Shown here: piece by piece, positions 11,694 to 21,788 of the stretch
Position numbering within the stretch: position 1 is the first letter of the stretch
Layout: each line of letters opens with the position of its first letter
Assembly (NCBI GenBank): GCA_047967505.1
Contig: CM106539.1
Strand: one strand, 5' to 3'
From: Dipteris shenzhenensis
Taxonomy: Eukaryota > Polypodiophyta > Polypodiopsida > Gleicheniales
Length of the DNA stretch: 64,000 nt
The notes under the pieces: model-generated
Database searches by the model: none
What the model was told of the DNA's origin: nothing
What the model saw: the letters and a program-made list of their open reading frames with translations, nothing else
Translations under genes and position numbers: made by a program

Positions 11694-12112
11694 TCAGTGA
11701 TGGAAGCTGAAAATGAGCCTCAGAGCTTCAAGGATGCTCAGCATAATCCGGCATGGTAGAAAGCTATGGAAGCTGAGATTAAATCCATTGAGAAGAATGC
11801 CACATGGGACTTGGTTGATGCACCCATTGGGAAAAATATGGTTGGCACAAAATGGATTTATAAGGTGAAATACCATTCAGATGGCACAGTTGAGAAATAC
11901 AAAGCCCGTTTGGTTGCCAAGGGATATGCACAAGAGGAGGGGATAGATTATGAGGAGACTTTTGCTCCAATGGCCAAGATGACCACCATTCATTCTGTCA
12001 TCTCTCTTGCTGCATTTTATGGTTGGTCAGTGTACCAGATGGATGTCAAGACCGCTTTCCTCAATGGAGATCTTAGAGAGGAAGTCTATGTACATTAGCC
12101 CCAAAAATTGAC
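11694..12112 (+). pseudogene. Copia RT N-terminal part, inverted relative to Copia A
   Basis: Start of a copia RT domain on the + strand: a stop in [11 protein letters not shown], then [38 protein letters not shown] and [12 protein letters not shown], ending EEVYVH near 12,098. It is the piece missing from Copia A, whose neighbours on both sides (RNase H at 5,286 and integrase at 12,115) are on the minus strand. The simplest reading is that a segment holding the gypsy element and this piece was inverted. Confidence 0.8.
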
Positions 12113-12114
12113 CT

Positions 12115-13320
12115 TTTTCTGATTTTTCTGAGTGTTTTCCCCAAAGTAGGCTGATCCTTAGCATCTTGAATGGTCAACCTTGGCCAACGTGGAATAGATT
12201 TCTATGCTATACCACTCGGGGCTGCATCAACATCTTTAGTGGCCTCACAACGTTGATAATGCCTCCAAACATGAGGTCATCTATTCTCATTAATTTGCTG
12301 CAAATTTGAAACATTTGAGGGAGAGCCATCCTCAACATGTAGCAAGCCATCTGAACTATGAGAAGTAGAAGAGGAAGCATCAAGAGACTGCATCTCATCA
12401 TCCTCAAACTGGATGATGTCCAAAAGGTGTCATCGTATGGTGGCAAGTCTGCAGTAGCGGGCTGCATGCACTCATTCTCAGCAAAGAGAACATCTCTGCT
12501 GATTCTTATCTTCTTGATAGCGGGATTATAAAGCCTAAATCCCCTGCTTTCAGTGCTATACCCCACGAAAATGCATTTGACACTCTTGTCATCAAGCGTT
12601 GTCCGATGTGCATCTGGAACCAAATTATATGCCACTGAGCCAAAAACTCTGAAATGACTAACCTTTGGCTTAAAGCCATACAAAGCCTCAAATGGAGTCA
12701 CATTAACCAAAGCTTTGGTAGGGCATCTGTTCTGAATGTAAGTGGCTGTCACAAGTGCTTCTTCCGAAAAAGCCTTTGAGACTCTCTTGAATTCCAGCAT
12801 GCATCTCGTCATCTCCATGAGTGTACGATTCTTACTCTCAGGGAGTGGATTTTGCTGTGGTGTGTAAGGGCATGTCAAGTGATGTTTAATCCCATGCTGC
12901 TTCAAAAATCCTTGGAATGCATGTGACATGTACTCTCCCCCTCTATCTGAGTTGAGTGCTCCAATTCTAGAATTGGTTTGGTTCTCAGCCATAGCTTTGA
13001 ACTCCTAAAACCAATAGAACACCTCAGATTTTTCCTCCATGAGAAAAAGCCATGTGAACCTAGAGAAGTCATCTATAAAGGTCACAAAGTACCTTGCTAT
13101 GGGGCCACATACATCACTGTGCACTATCTGCAACACTCTGGTTGCCTTGACCCAATTCTTGCCTTGTTTACTGAATGGCAAGCGATGCAATTTGCCAAGT
13201 GCACACCCCTCACACACTTCATTTGCTGGTTGCTGCAATTTTGACATTCCCTGAGTCATATTATTGTTGTACAAGTAGGACAATGCCTTGTGATGGACAT
13301 CTCCAAACCTGGCATGCCAT
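12115..13320 (-). pseudogene. Copia A GAG-pre-integrase and integrase
   Basis: From right to left: pre-integrase/zinc region (WHARFG, CEGCALGKLHR), DDE core with VHSDVCGPI, a short deletion before FVTFIDDFSRF, a stop near 13,004, LNSDRGGEY, YTPQQNPLPESKNRT, then the copia integrase C-terminal region (HFRVFGSVAYN, CIFVGYSTESRGFRLYNP). It decays near 12,210 into linker sequence. Catalytic residues D, D and E are all visible. At 13,320 it is interrupted by Copia B; its N-terminal continuation resumes at 19,013. Confidence 0.88.
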
Positions 13321-13325
13321 AAATC
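13321..13325. repeat. Copia B target-site duplication, left
   Basis: AAATC immediately before the 5' LTR; the same five bases follow the 3' LTR at 19,009-19,013. Five bases is the usual copia target duplication. Confidence 0.9.
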
Positions 13326-13594
13326 TGTAGGCCATCTTTTGGTGGTTCTAGTGATGCCCTATAGGCCATGGTATGTGCCTTGTAGGCATAAGTGTAGGCA
13401 CTTGTAGTGTTAGTGCCTTTTAGGCCACATAGGACACTTAGTCCTATGTGACACCTAGGACACTTAGTCCTAGGTCTAGGTACAAGTACCTTGTACTTGT
13501 ATCTTTTCATTATCTAAGTTTTGACGTGACGACTGAACTATCGTACGACTCTTTGCTACCTGCACTCTCTCTCTCTTTTGTGATCATCCCTTCA
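13326..13594 (+). repeat. Copia B 5' LTR
   Basis: Starts TGTAGGCC, ends CCCTTCA. It contains two copies of the dyad AGGACACTTAGTCCTA (13,431 and 13,457) and three GTAC motifs at 13,480, 13,486 and 13,493. Seen also at 18,740-19,008. Confidence 0.9.
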
Positions 13595-13916
13595 GTGGTA
13601 TCAGAGCAGGTATTGCTTTTGTCTTCCAGCTCTCCTTAGCCCCCCGAGTCCTCCATTGCTCATTGGGAGTTTGTTGCTCTACTGGTCGTCACATCTCCAA
13701 CCTGTTCGAGGATCTTCAACTGCTGTCTAAGGCTTCCAGAGCCATTTTTGTCGCCATAACTTACCTTATTGCTGCTTTCCAGCAGAGGCGACTACTTCTA
13801 GGCCCTGCTGCAGCTTTTTCGAGGTCTCCTACAGCACCCGTGGCCATCAGTCGCCATTTTTTGTGCTACAGATCTAGGCGCCCAGCTTCCGCAACCTCAT
13901 ACAGATCTTAGATCTA

Positions 13917-14290
13917 CATGCGCTCCATCCGTACAATCAGTACGATTGTACGGACTTCCGTACGGATCACGTACAGATCCCGAGTCCCGCCGCCATACCA
14001 GTTGCATACATGTGCTGCCGTACATCGTACACCCACGTACTTGCATCGTACACCGTACAACCACCGTACTTGCGTATCGTACATTGGACAGCCACGTATT
14101 GCTCCGTACAGCGTACACAGTACCTCTTTCGTACGATCGCACATCTGGACATCGTACGGTGTACTTGATCTAGTACTTGAGCTGTCCGTACAGCTAGTAC
14201 TTCTCTCGAAGACTCCGTACAAGTGTACTTGCACCGTACCTGCTCCGTACAAGTTCATCTGCTCCGTACGTTCCTCCGTACGGTTTCACC
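13917..14290 (+). promoter_or_regulatory. GTAC-motif array in Copia B leader
   Basis: 27 GTAC tetramers between 13,931 and 14,281, against about 1.4 expected by chance. Spacing is usually 7-13 bp and most are flanked as CGTAC or GTACG. Three are exact TNCGTACAA (13,928, 14,214, 14,244), the reported consensus for plant SBP/SPL transcription factors, whose core is GTAC. A regulatory role is inferred from the sequence alone; an RNA-level role (many self-complementary short stems) is possible. Confidence 0.55.
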
Positions 14291-14459
14291 TGCAGATCAG
14301 CCATCAACAACTTGTGCAATTTGGGGCTTTTGCAGGACATTGGCAAATTTGGGGCTTTCAGTTCTTTTCACCTCCTTTGGTTGCAATTTCTTGCAAGAAT
14401 ATTGGAGTTTTGGGACTTGGTCTGCAATTTCTTGTTCAGATTGCAGGATATTAAGTTAC

Positions 14460-14775
14460 ATTTGCAGGACATTGAGTCAGATTTGCATACATTGGGTCAC
14501 ATTTGCAAAAATTTCAGCAAAATTTGGGGCTTTTCTGCATTTGCCCTCTTTTTGGCCTATTTGTCCTCAATAAATTTGGGGCTTTTGCCAGATTTGCTAT
14601 TTTTTGCTGTGAACATTGCCTGTCACAGTCACATTTGGGTTAGATCTGCATTTGCCCTTTGATTTGGGTCAGAAATTTGCAGATATTTGCTGTCATTTTT
14701 GGACAGCCAGCTTTTTGCAATGATAGCCTTGAGGCTTTTGGGTTTTCAGGTCTTTTTCAGGGTATCACATTTGCT
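14460..14775 (+). repeat. ATTTGC-rich segment of Copia B leader
   Basis: About nine ATTTGC hexamers in 315 bp, just upstream of and into the start of gag. The Copia A leader carries the same motif in element sense in the same relative place (20,530-20,860, read as GCAAAT on the + strand). Confidence 0.6.
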
Positions 14776-15840
14776 ATGGCTGGGAACGATGAAGATTTAT
14801 TTGGAGTTCTTCGTGAAGATGATAAGTTGGATGGCACCAACTATCCGATGTGGTCTTATCTCATGAAACATATTCTTGTTGCAAAGCATTTGTGGAATAT
14901 TGTTTCTGGGGCTGATCTGAGGCCAGCCAATGCTACAGTGGTTGCCTCTACTGCTGGTCCTTCTGCAGGGGGTACTCCTCGTTATGCTTCTTCCTGTAGC
15001 ACTCCTGCTGCTGCTCTTCCAACTCAAGAACAGTCAAGATGGGATGCAAGAGATGCAAATGTACATTCATGCATTGCTTTATCATGCAAGAGAATCATTA
15101 TTTCACACATCCGGTCTTGCAGGACAACAAAGGATGCTTGGGATAAATTGGCTTCTCTCTATCAGATTCGCAATGAAGCTCGTGTTGCATATTTGAGAAG
15201 GCAATTACAGGAAGTCAGTATGAATGAAGGTGAGTCAATGGATGCATACTTGACAAAGGTCAAGGACCCCATGGAACAACTTGCCAACATTGATGAGGTG
15301 GTGCCAAATTCACAGCTTGTTAGTACCACATTGAATGGACTGCCAGATACATATCAAGGGTTTGCTACAACCCTTCGATTAGTGGCCATGGGTAATCCAG
15401 ACCACTATTCTTTTGATCAGCTAGTTACTTTGCTTTTGCAGGAAGAGCAAAGTAGAGCTAACAGACAAGCCATTAATCCTGATCATGCATTTGCTTCACA
15501 GCAGACATGAAGAGGCAAGGCTTCCAAGCCTATGGGCAAGCCAAAATCTGTGCATAGCAGCTGCAATTCCTCCCATGCATCTAAAAATACAGCAGATAAG
15601 GCAAAGAAGAAAAGATGAAACTATTGTCGCAAGCCTGGACATGACATTTCAGAATGCAGGAAGCGCATTGCTTCGGAGAAAAAGAAAGCAAGATTGACAG
15701 TTAATGCCTCACATGCTATTGAATCCCATGAACCAGCAGATGCTTCACATGCACGTGCTCTTTAGGATGATTGGGCATGGGCTGTCCATTGCTCATTTGA
15801 TCCCTCCAAAGCTGATGCACTCTTTATTGCTAATGATGCT
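14776..15840 (+). pseudogene. Copia B gag
   Basis: Copia gag polyprotein (UBN2/DUF4219-like). The likely start is ATG 14,776 (MAGNDEDLFG). Recognisable motifs: KLDGTNYPMWSYLMKHIL, AKHLWNIVSG, TTKDAWDKLASLYQ and LVTLLLQEEQ. A TGA at 15,508 interrupts it. At 15,616 another TGA takes the place of the first Cys of the zinc knuckle (remaining NYCRKPGHDISEC), which in Copia A reads CNYCKKLGH. An open frame also extends upstream to 14,659, but the motif-rich leader there is probably untranslated. Confidence 0.82.
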
Positions 15841-16947
15841 CAGTCCTGGTACTTTGATAGTGGTGCTTCCAAGCATGTCACTTCTTGCAGACAGTTGTTT
15901 CATTCTTTAGTTGATGCACCTAGAGGGGAGACTATTACATGTGCTAATAATGCTCCATATGCTGTAAAAGGAGTTGGAGATGTGCAGCTCACATCCATTT
16001 CAAGCCATCCTGTCACTCTGACAAATGTCCTTTTTGTGCCTTGCATTGAAGTCAACTTGATTTCAATTTCAGCAATTGCTACTTCAGGTTTCAGAGTAAT
16101 TTCTGATGGCTACAGATGTCTAGTTTATGATCTCCGTGATGACAATGCCATAGTTCTCACTGGCACTTTGCAAAAAGGGCTTTATCACCTTGATCATCAT
16201 CCAGCTGCACTTTCTATTGAAGCATTGGCTATTTCAGATTCACAGCTTGCTGAAACTCATCTTTGGCATGAGAGAATGGGCCATCTCAATTATAGAGCTC
16301 TTGCAAAGCTACATTCACAGCAGATGGCAAATGATGTACCTCAGACTCACACAGTTTCCAAACAGGTGTGTGAGGGTTGTCTTTTGGGTAGGATGCATCG
16401 ATTTCCTTTTCAAAAGAATTGTCCAAAACTCTCACAAAGGAAATTGCAGCTAGTACATAGTGATGTCTGTGGCCCAATGAGGACAAATGCCATTGGGGGG
16501 TATAAGTATTTCATGACTCTCATTGATGATTTCACAAGATATTGCTGGGTATATCCTTTAAAGGCCAAATCTGAAGTTTTCTCATGCTTTTAGAGATGGC
16601 TGAATATGGTTGAGAATGAATCAGGATGCAAGCTTGTCACCCTCAACACAGATAGGGGGGGAGAGTATATGTCAAAGGAGTTTGATGCATTTCTGTCTTC
16701 ACAGGGCATTATTCACTCATGCACTACTCCTCACACTCCTCAACAGAATCCTGTTTCTGAAAGGAAAAACAGGTCCACAATGGAGATGGCCAGATGCATG
16801 CTTGAGGCCAAGTCTTTGCCCAATAAATTTTGGCTTGATGCAGTAATGTGTGCCAACTATGTGCTGAATAGATCACCTACACGGGCATTGAAGACCATTA
16901 CACCTTATGAAGCATGGAAAGGCAGGAAGCCTCACTTTCACACATGA
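15841..16947 (+). pseudogene. Copia B protease and integrase
   Basis: Protease active site WYFDSGASKH at 15,847 is intact. Pre-integrase and zinc region (LWHERMGHLNYRAL, CEGCLLGRMHRF) lead into the integrase core: VHSDVCGPM, FMTLIDDFTRYCW, a stop near 16,591, LNTDRGGEY and TPQQNPVSERKNRS. All three DDE residues are visible. A frameshift near 16,920-16,945 leads into the C-terminal part. Confidence 0.88.
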
Positions 16948-17402
16948 GAGTTTTTGGGTCTCTTGCATATGTACATGTACCATCTCAGCTGAGACATAAA
17001 CTTGATGACAAGGCAATCAAATGCATATTTATTGGTTACAGCCAGAAGAGCAGAGGGTATCGGTTATATCAACCAAATACTGGGAAGATTATTGTCAGTA
17101 GAGATGTGATCTTTGCTGAACATTCAGCTTCTCCTCTTGTAGACTACAAAGCAAAGCCAGATGTTGACATGTTTGATGCCTTTGAATCTTGGTTACCTCT
17201 GCCATCATCAGAAGAGGATTTTGACCAGCAACATGAGCCTCCTGCAGGCCCTCCACTAAGCAATAATGAGCCACAACCTCATGCTAATTTGCAGGGTTCT
17301 CTTCCGGCACAAAATGATCCCACTACTCATCATGCAGTCATTGAAGAAAGAGCTGTCAATAGACAGCAAAGGCAAGTTCCCAGATGGCTTTTTAAACATT
17401 GA
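16920..17402 (+). pseudogene. Copia B integrase C-terminal region and linker
   Basis: Continuation in another frame: HMRVFGSLAYVHVP, IKCIFIGYSQKSRGYRLYQP, IIVSRDVIFAE, then a Pro/Gln-rich linker to a stop at 17,400. Same order as in other copia integrases. Confidence 0.85.
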
Positions 17403-17860
17403 GGGAGAGCAAACAAGATCAGCCTTTTGCTGCCCGGACGAGATCAGGGAACAGACAGCATGGTCACTTTCTTGAGTTTGCACTCCTTGCTACAGCTTGC
17501 AATGAAGAGCCTTTGTGCCATAAAGATGCTTTTGATAGCAAAGAGTGGATGGATGCAATGAAAGCTGAGTTACAATCTATTGCCAAAAATGACACATGGG
17601 AATTAGTAGATCTCCCTCATGGCAAGCATGCCATTGGAACGCGGTGGGTCTACAAATTAAAAAGGAAATCTGATGGCAGCATAGATCGATACAAAGCCCG
17701 TCTTGTTGCAAAAGGGTATGCCCACTCACAGCAAATTGCAGCTTTCAAGGCTGATTTGCAGCAGATTTTTGACATGTCAGACATGGGACGGCTCCATTAT
17801 TATTTGGGCATTCAGTTTGCTCTTGTTGAGGGGGGTATCATGATGTCTCAGTCCAAGTAA
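17403..17860 (+). pseudogene. Copia B reverse transcriptase, catalytic core deleted
   Basis: RT begins normally ([52 protein letters not shown]) and then jumps at about 17,725 to QQIAAFKADLQQIFDMSDMG and LHYYLGIQ. The stretch of roughly 120 residues that should lie between, including the YVDD catalytic motif, is absent. A stop follows at 17,858. The element could be copied only by an RT supplied in trans, or the deletion arose after insertion. Confidence 0.85.
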
Positions 17861-17912
17861 ATCGGACAGTGATTGTTTTCAGTTTGAGGATTGCAAGCCA
17901 ATCTCTACTCTA

Positions 17913-18611
17913 GTGGACCCTAGCTTCAAATTCTCAGCTCATGATGGGAGCCCACCATGTGATATCACTCTTTATCAGCAGGCTGTTGGATGCCTTATTT
18001 ATTTATGTCACACCAGACCTAACTTGCAGCATGCAGTATCTCAGCTCAGCAGATGCATGCACATGCCCAGTTCACAGCATTGGCAGGCAGTGAAGAGAGT
18101 CTTCAGATATCTCAGAGGCACTTAGGATTTAGCCCTCTTCTATGGTGATCAGGGTTCACTTACCATGCATGCTTACACGGATAGTGACTGGGAGGATGTT
18201 CCGACACCAGAGTGTCACATACTGGCCATCTCTTGGCTCAGCAAGAAGCAACCAACAGTTGCCACGTCTAGCTGTGAGGCTGAGTACAGGGCAGCTTTCA
18301 CTGCTACAGTAGAGTGTGTTTGGCTTCCACAGTTACTTACAGATCTTGGTATTTGCCAGACATCCTCCACTATTGTCTACACTGACAGCCAGAGTGCTTT
18401 GGCCATTGTGCGTAACCCAGTGTTTCATGCGCCTACCAAGCATATTGAAGTTCACTATCATTATGTTCGGGAGCGGTTGTCAGCAGGAGACATAGAGTTG
18501 TCCTATCTTCCCACAGAGAACAACATAGCATATATGTTTACAAAGGCACTTCCTCGTCCCAAGTTCGAAGTCTTCCGACAGGCTTTACACTTGTTTACCT
18601 TTGTTACATGA
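17913..18611 (+). pseudogene. Copia B RNase H
   Basis: Connection and RNase H: VGCLIYLCHTRPNLQHAVS, HWQAVKRVFRYLRGT, TDSDWED, then a deletion of about 15 residues before ISWLSKKQ, TSSCEAEYRA, YTDSQSALAIVRNP and NIAYMFTKALP. One stop at 18,123. Ends at a stop at 18,609, about 120 bp before the polypurine tract. Confidence 0.87.
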
Positions 18612-18739
18612 TCTGACATCCCTTGTACATTCATACATGGCTATATCCTTTTGGATGAACATGTGCCACCATGATCAGAAATTACCAGGTATTCTGAGAC
18701 GTTTCCAGAGTACTTCAGCCCATCCCATGGAGGGGGGTT

Positions 18740-19008
18740 TGTAGGCCATCTTCTGGTGGTTCTAGTGATGCCCTATAGGCCATGGTATGTGCCTTGTAGG
18801 CATAAGTGTAGGCACTTGTAGTGTTAGTGCCTTTTAGGCCACATAGGACACTTAGTCCTATGTGACACCTAGGACACTTAGTCCTAGGTCTAGGTACAAG
18901 TACCTTGTACTTGTATCTTTTCATTTTCTAAGTTTTGACGTGACGGCTGAACTATCGTATGACTCTTTGCTACCTGCACTCTCTCTCTCTTTTGTGATCG
19001 TCCCTTCA
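18740..19008 (+). repeat. Copia B 3' LTR
   Basis: Same length (269 bp) as the 5' LTR with about five substitutions. Preceded by GGAGGGGGGTT and followed by the AAATC target duplication at 19,009-19,013. Confidence 0.92.
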
Positions 19009-19012
19009 AAAT

Positions 19013-20503
19013 CAGCCTGGGAAGTGTTTGCTACAACCAATACCTTCTGATGATAAGGCTGAGCATCAAGCTTGTATAAGCCTCTGTCATATGTGCCTAT
19101 TGCTACAACCTCATACCCTTTCTTTGGATCCTTGTTCCTACATTGGTTATCCTGAAATTCGACCAACATATGTTGATCATGGGTAATGTTTGAAATTGAA
19201 ATCAGATTTTCCCTCAAATCTGGAACATACCAAACATCTCGGATATACTTAACTTTTCCATTATCAAGTTGAATGGGAATGTGCCCAACTCCAATGATGT
19301 CTTGAGAAGCATCATTGGCACATGTAACCTGTCTACCATGAACAGGTGTGATGCTCTCAAACCACTCCTGGCGAGGAGTCATGTGCTTAGTAGCACCACT
19401 GTCGATATACCATGTATCACTTACAACAAGGAAAGCATCCCTTGATTGATTTTCAGCATTCAAATCCCCCCGGCAATCCATCTTCTCACTAAATGCAGCA
19501 AACACAAAATCTTTATCACCTTGGGCAAGATGAGCTTCACCATGTGCATCTGAAGCACGAGTTTCAGTGGGAGCAACAAAATTACTGCTAGAGCTGTCCC
19601 TTTGCCTTTTCTTTTCACTGGCAATCCTTTTCTGACACTCTGTGATGTAATGCCCTAGCTTCTTGCAATAGTTGCATTTGCCCTTTTTTCTGATTTTTGC
19701 TTGAACTGCTTGCATTCCCCTCCTTGGGCTGAGTTGTATGGCTGTGTTTTGGCTCAAACTTTTTCTGAAATTTGCCCTTTCCACCCATGGCAAGTGCTTG
19801 CTCACCCTGACGAGAGGCTTTGGCAAAATTTGAGCATCTCTCCTCTTCCTGCAACAAAAGCCCAACTAACTCATCGAACAAGAGTGGGGCTGCCCTGAGA
19901 ACAATGGTCAATGAAGTGACGAATGTGCCATATCAGGGCGCTAAGCTATTGAGAGTAATAGAGACGAGCTTCTTGTCTTCTATTTCCTCATCAATACTTG
20001 CGAGCTGATCACGTAGATCAGTGATCCTGGCAATATGATCAGTGATGGCCTGGCCTTCCTGCATCTCGAGATCCTTGAGCTGATTTACCAAGGCAATGGC
20101 CCTTGCCTCATTCTTAACATGATACATGTTTGCCAATCTTTCCCATGCTGCCTTTGCATCCTTGCACGACTTAATAGTTGTCATAATGTGCTGCTTTACA
20201 TTTGTGGCAATCAAAAACATTGCTTGAGCACTGCGGCGGTCAAACTTCTTATGCTCCTCCGTCGATGCTATGGGACTAGTAGGAGGGGGTATAGCAGTCT
20301 GCTGTTCTGTCTCTAGTCTGACCCAAAGAAGCTGTGCTGGATGTAGGTGAGCCTACTGGCCTCACCTCATCCCCACTAACAATATCCCACAAGCCCTTAC
20401 CAACCAAGATGTTCTTAAGCATGAATGACCACAAGGCATAGTTTGGTCCATCTAGCTTGTCACCCTTGGACAAATTGCCAAAACTATCTAAAAGAGTCGA
20501 CAT
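19013..20503 (-). pseudogene. Copia A gag and protease
   Basis: Read right to left from ATG at 20,503-20,501 (MSTLLDSFGN): KLDGPNYALWSFMLKNILVG, a frameshift near 20,250, ATNVKQHIMTTIKSC, AWERLANMYHVKNEARA, a stop at 19,933, FDELVGLLLQEEE, another frameshift near 19,690, then the intact knuckle CNYCKKLGHYITEC. Protease WYIDSGATKHMT lies at about 19,412-19,377 with the DSG triad whole. The reading reaches NTSQAD at 19,013, where Copia B is inserted. Confidence 0.87.
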
Positions 20504-21604
20504 GATGCAAAATGGGATACCCACAAGCTGCAAATGTACTTGCAAAAAGAACTGCAAGTTCCAAAAGTGCAACTGGCTGCAAATGTGCCTGCAAATCCCA
20601 AACAAATGCTTGTTGCAAATGCAATGTACGACTGGATGCTCCGAAATGCCACTGACTGCACAATGCAATCACTGCAAAAATGACATCAACCAATCACTGC
20701 ACTTTGCGGCAATCTGAAGTGCAATCCCAAACTGAAAATGCACAACCCAAATCTAAAATAGCGCACCCACCAGTGCTCAAATGCATCCAACGGAGCTCAA
20801 AGGCATCCACAACTGTAGAGTAACTGCAAATTTACCCAATAATGCAGAGTATCTGCAAATGCGCCTGAGAGTGCAAGAGTATTGGCTGCAAAAACAGTCC
20901 CGAAGCGAAATACACAGCTCAAAACACTTATTGAAAGTGCACCTTGGCCCGAACCACCTGCAAAACAGTCCACTGACTGTGTGGGCAAGCTGGAGATGAC
21001 AAAGGAGCTGAAGTGAGTTGCTTGGAGCTGAATGAAGCTGTCGAGAGTACTTCTGAACACAATACACATGTAGGGCAAAGCCTGGAGAAGTATGGCGACG
21101 CCTGGAGCTGCTGGAACACACCCAGGAGAGGCTAGAGCTGAAACGGGTCAAGATGTGAGCAAAAACGCCGAAAAACAGCTGAAAACTACTCGAAATCACC
21201 TTTTGACAAGTCGCACGGATATCCAGTACTGTTGCGCAACTGTACGGACAGATCCGTACGGACATCCAGTTGTACAACTGTACGGACAAAAAAGCTGATT
21301 TTCTTTTCTTTTCGCCTAAAATGGTGCAGGACAGGTTTGTTCCCCCCCCCCCCCCCAAAAAAAAAAAAAAAGAGACTTCTATGGACAGGTTTGTTTGTAT
21401 GCGGGCAGCTCATAAATTTTAAAAAACGTCGAAATCGGACCTCAAAATATCAAAAAACAGCCGTTGGACTGTTGGAGCTACCCCAAACGAAAGCTGGAGA
21501 GCTGAATGTGAGAACCAGGAACGCGCACTGGAGCACCAAGCTTACGGGAGTCTGGAAGCAACCGCAGGAATGGGCTCTAGGGACGGAAGTACTCTGATAC
21601 CAAA
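20504..21604 (-). other. Copia A leader with GTAC and GCAAAT motifs
   Basis: Untranslated leader between primer-binding site (21,602-21,590) and gag. Five GTAC motifs lie in 58 bp (21,226-21,283), and at least six GCAAAT (ATTTGC in element sense) lie between 20,530 and 20,860. A 14-C then 14-A homopolymer run lies at 21,342-21,371. Same GTAC-then-ATTTGC order as in Copia B. Confidence 0.6.
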
Positions 21605-21788
21605 TGTAGGAACAAAGTGGAGACAGGTTGTGAACACAAGTGAGCAAGAGTGCACACACAAGAAAGATCCAATTGAAATGTTCAAAAGAAACAATACAAG
21701 TACTTGGCATATATAGTACCCAAGTACTACTGGTCAAACATAGGGTTGACTTTATGCCTACAACACCATATCTTTGTAATCTCTTACA
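21605..21788 (-). repeat. Copia A 5' LTR
   Basis: 184 bp, TG...CA in element sense. A TATATA box near 21,710 is flanked by GTAC motifs at 21,700, 21,716 and 21,724. The bases beyond 21,788 resume LINE-1. Confidence 0.85.

Larger units (their letters stand above)
13326..19008 (+). mobile_element. Copia B: complete but defective Ty1/copia insertion
   Basis: Full LTR-to-LTR copy with both 269-bp LTRs, primer-binding site (13,596-13,607), leader, gag, protease, integrase, RT remnant, RNase H, polypurine tract (18,729-18,739) and perfect AAATC target duplication. The LTRs differ at about five positions (roughly 98% identity by eye), so it is the youngest layer of the stack. The RT core is deleted and several stops are present, so it cannot be autonomous. 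Confidence 0.93.
4014..21788 (-). mobile_element. Copia A: Ty1/copia retrotransposon, host of nested insertions
   Basis: Copia element on the minus strand inserted in LINE-1. From right to left it reads: 5' LTR 21,788-21,605, primer-binding site 21,602-21,590 (complementary to initiator-Met tRNA), leader, gag, protease, integrase, RT/RNase H, polypurine tract, truncated 3' LTR 4,134-4,014. It is interrupted by Copia B between protease and integrase, and by the gypsy element plus an inverted RT piece between integrase and RNase H. Numerous stops and frameshifts show it is dead. Removing Copia B, with one copy of AAATC, rejoins the Copia A reading frame. Confidence 0.9.

Noticed and set aside
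13596-13607. TGGTATCAGAGC as part of a tRNA gene
   Set aside because: It is the retrotransposon primer-binding site complementary to initiator-Met tRNA and follows an LTR; no cloverleaf is present. The same holds at 5,750, 21,590 and 40,829.
13897-14454. Overlapping ORFs on both strands across the GTAC block
   Set aside because: GTAC is its own reverse complement, so repeats lacking stop codons open frames on both strands; no protein similarity.
18921-19008. Last residues of the Copia A gag-protease frame
   Set aside because: The frame merely runs on into the Copia B LTR; true Copia A coding continues at 13,320.
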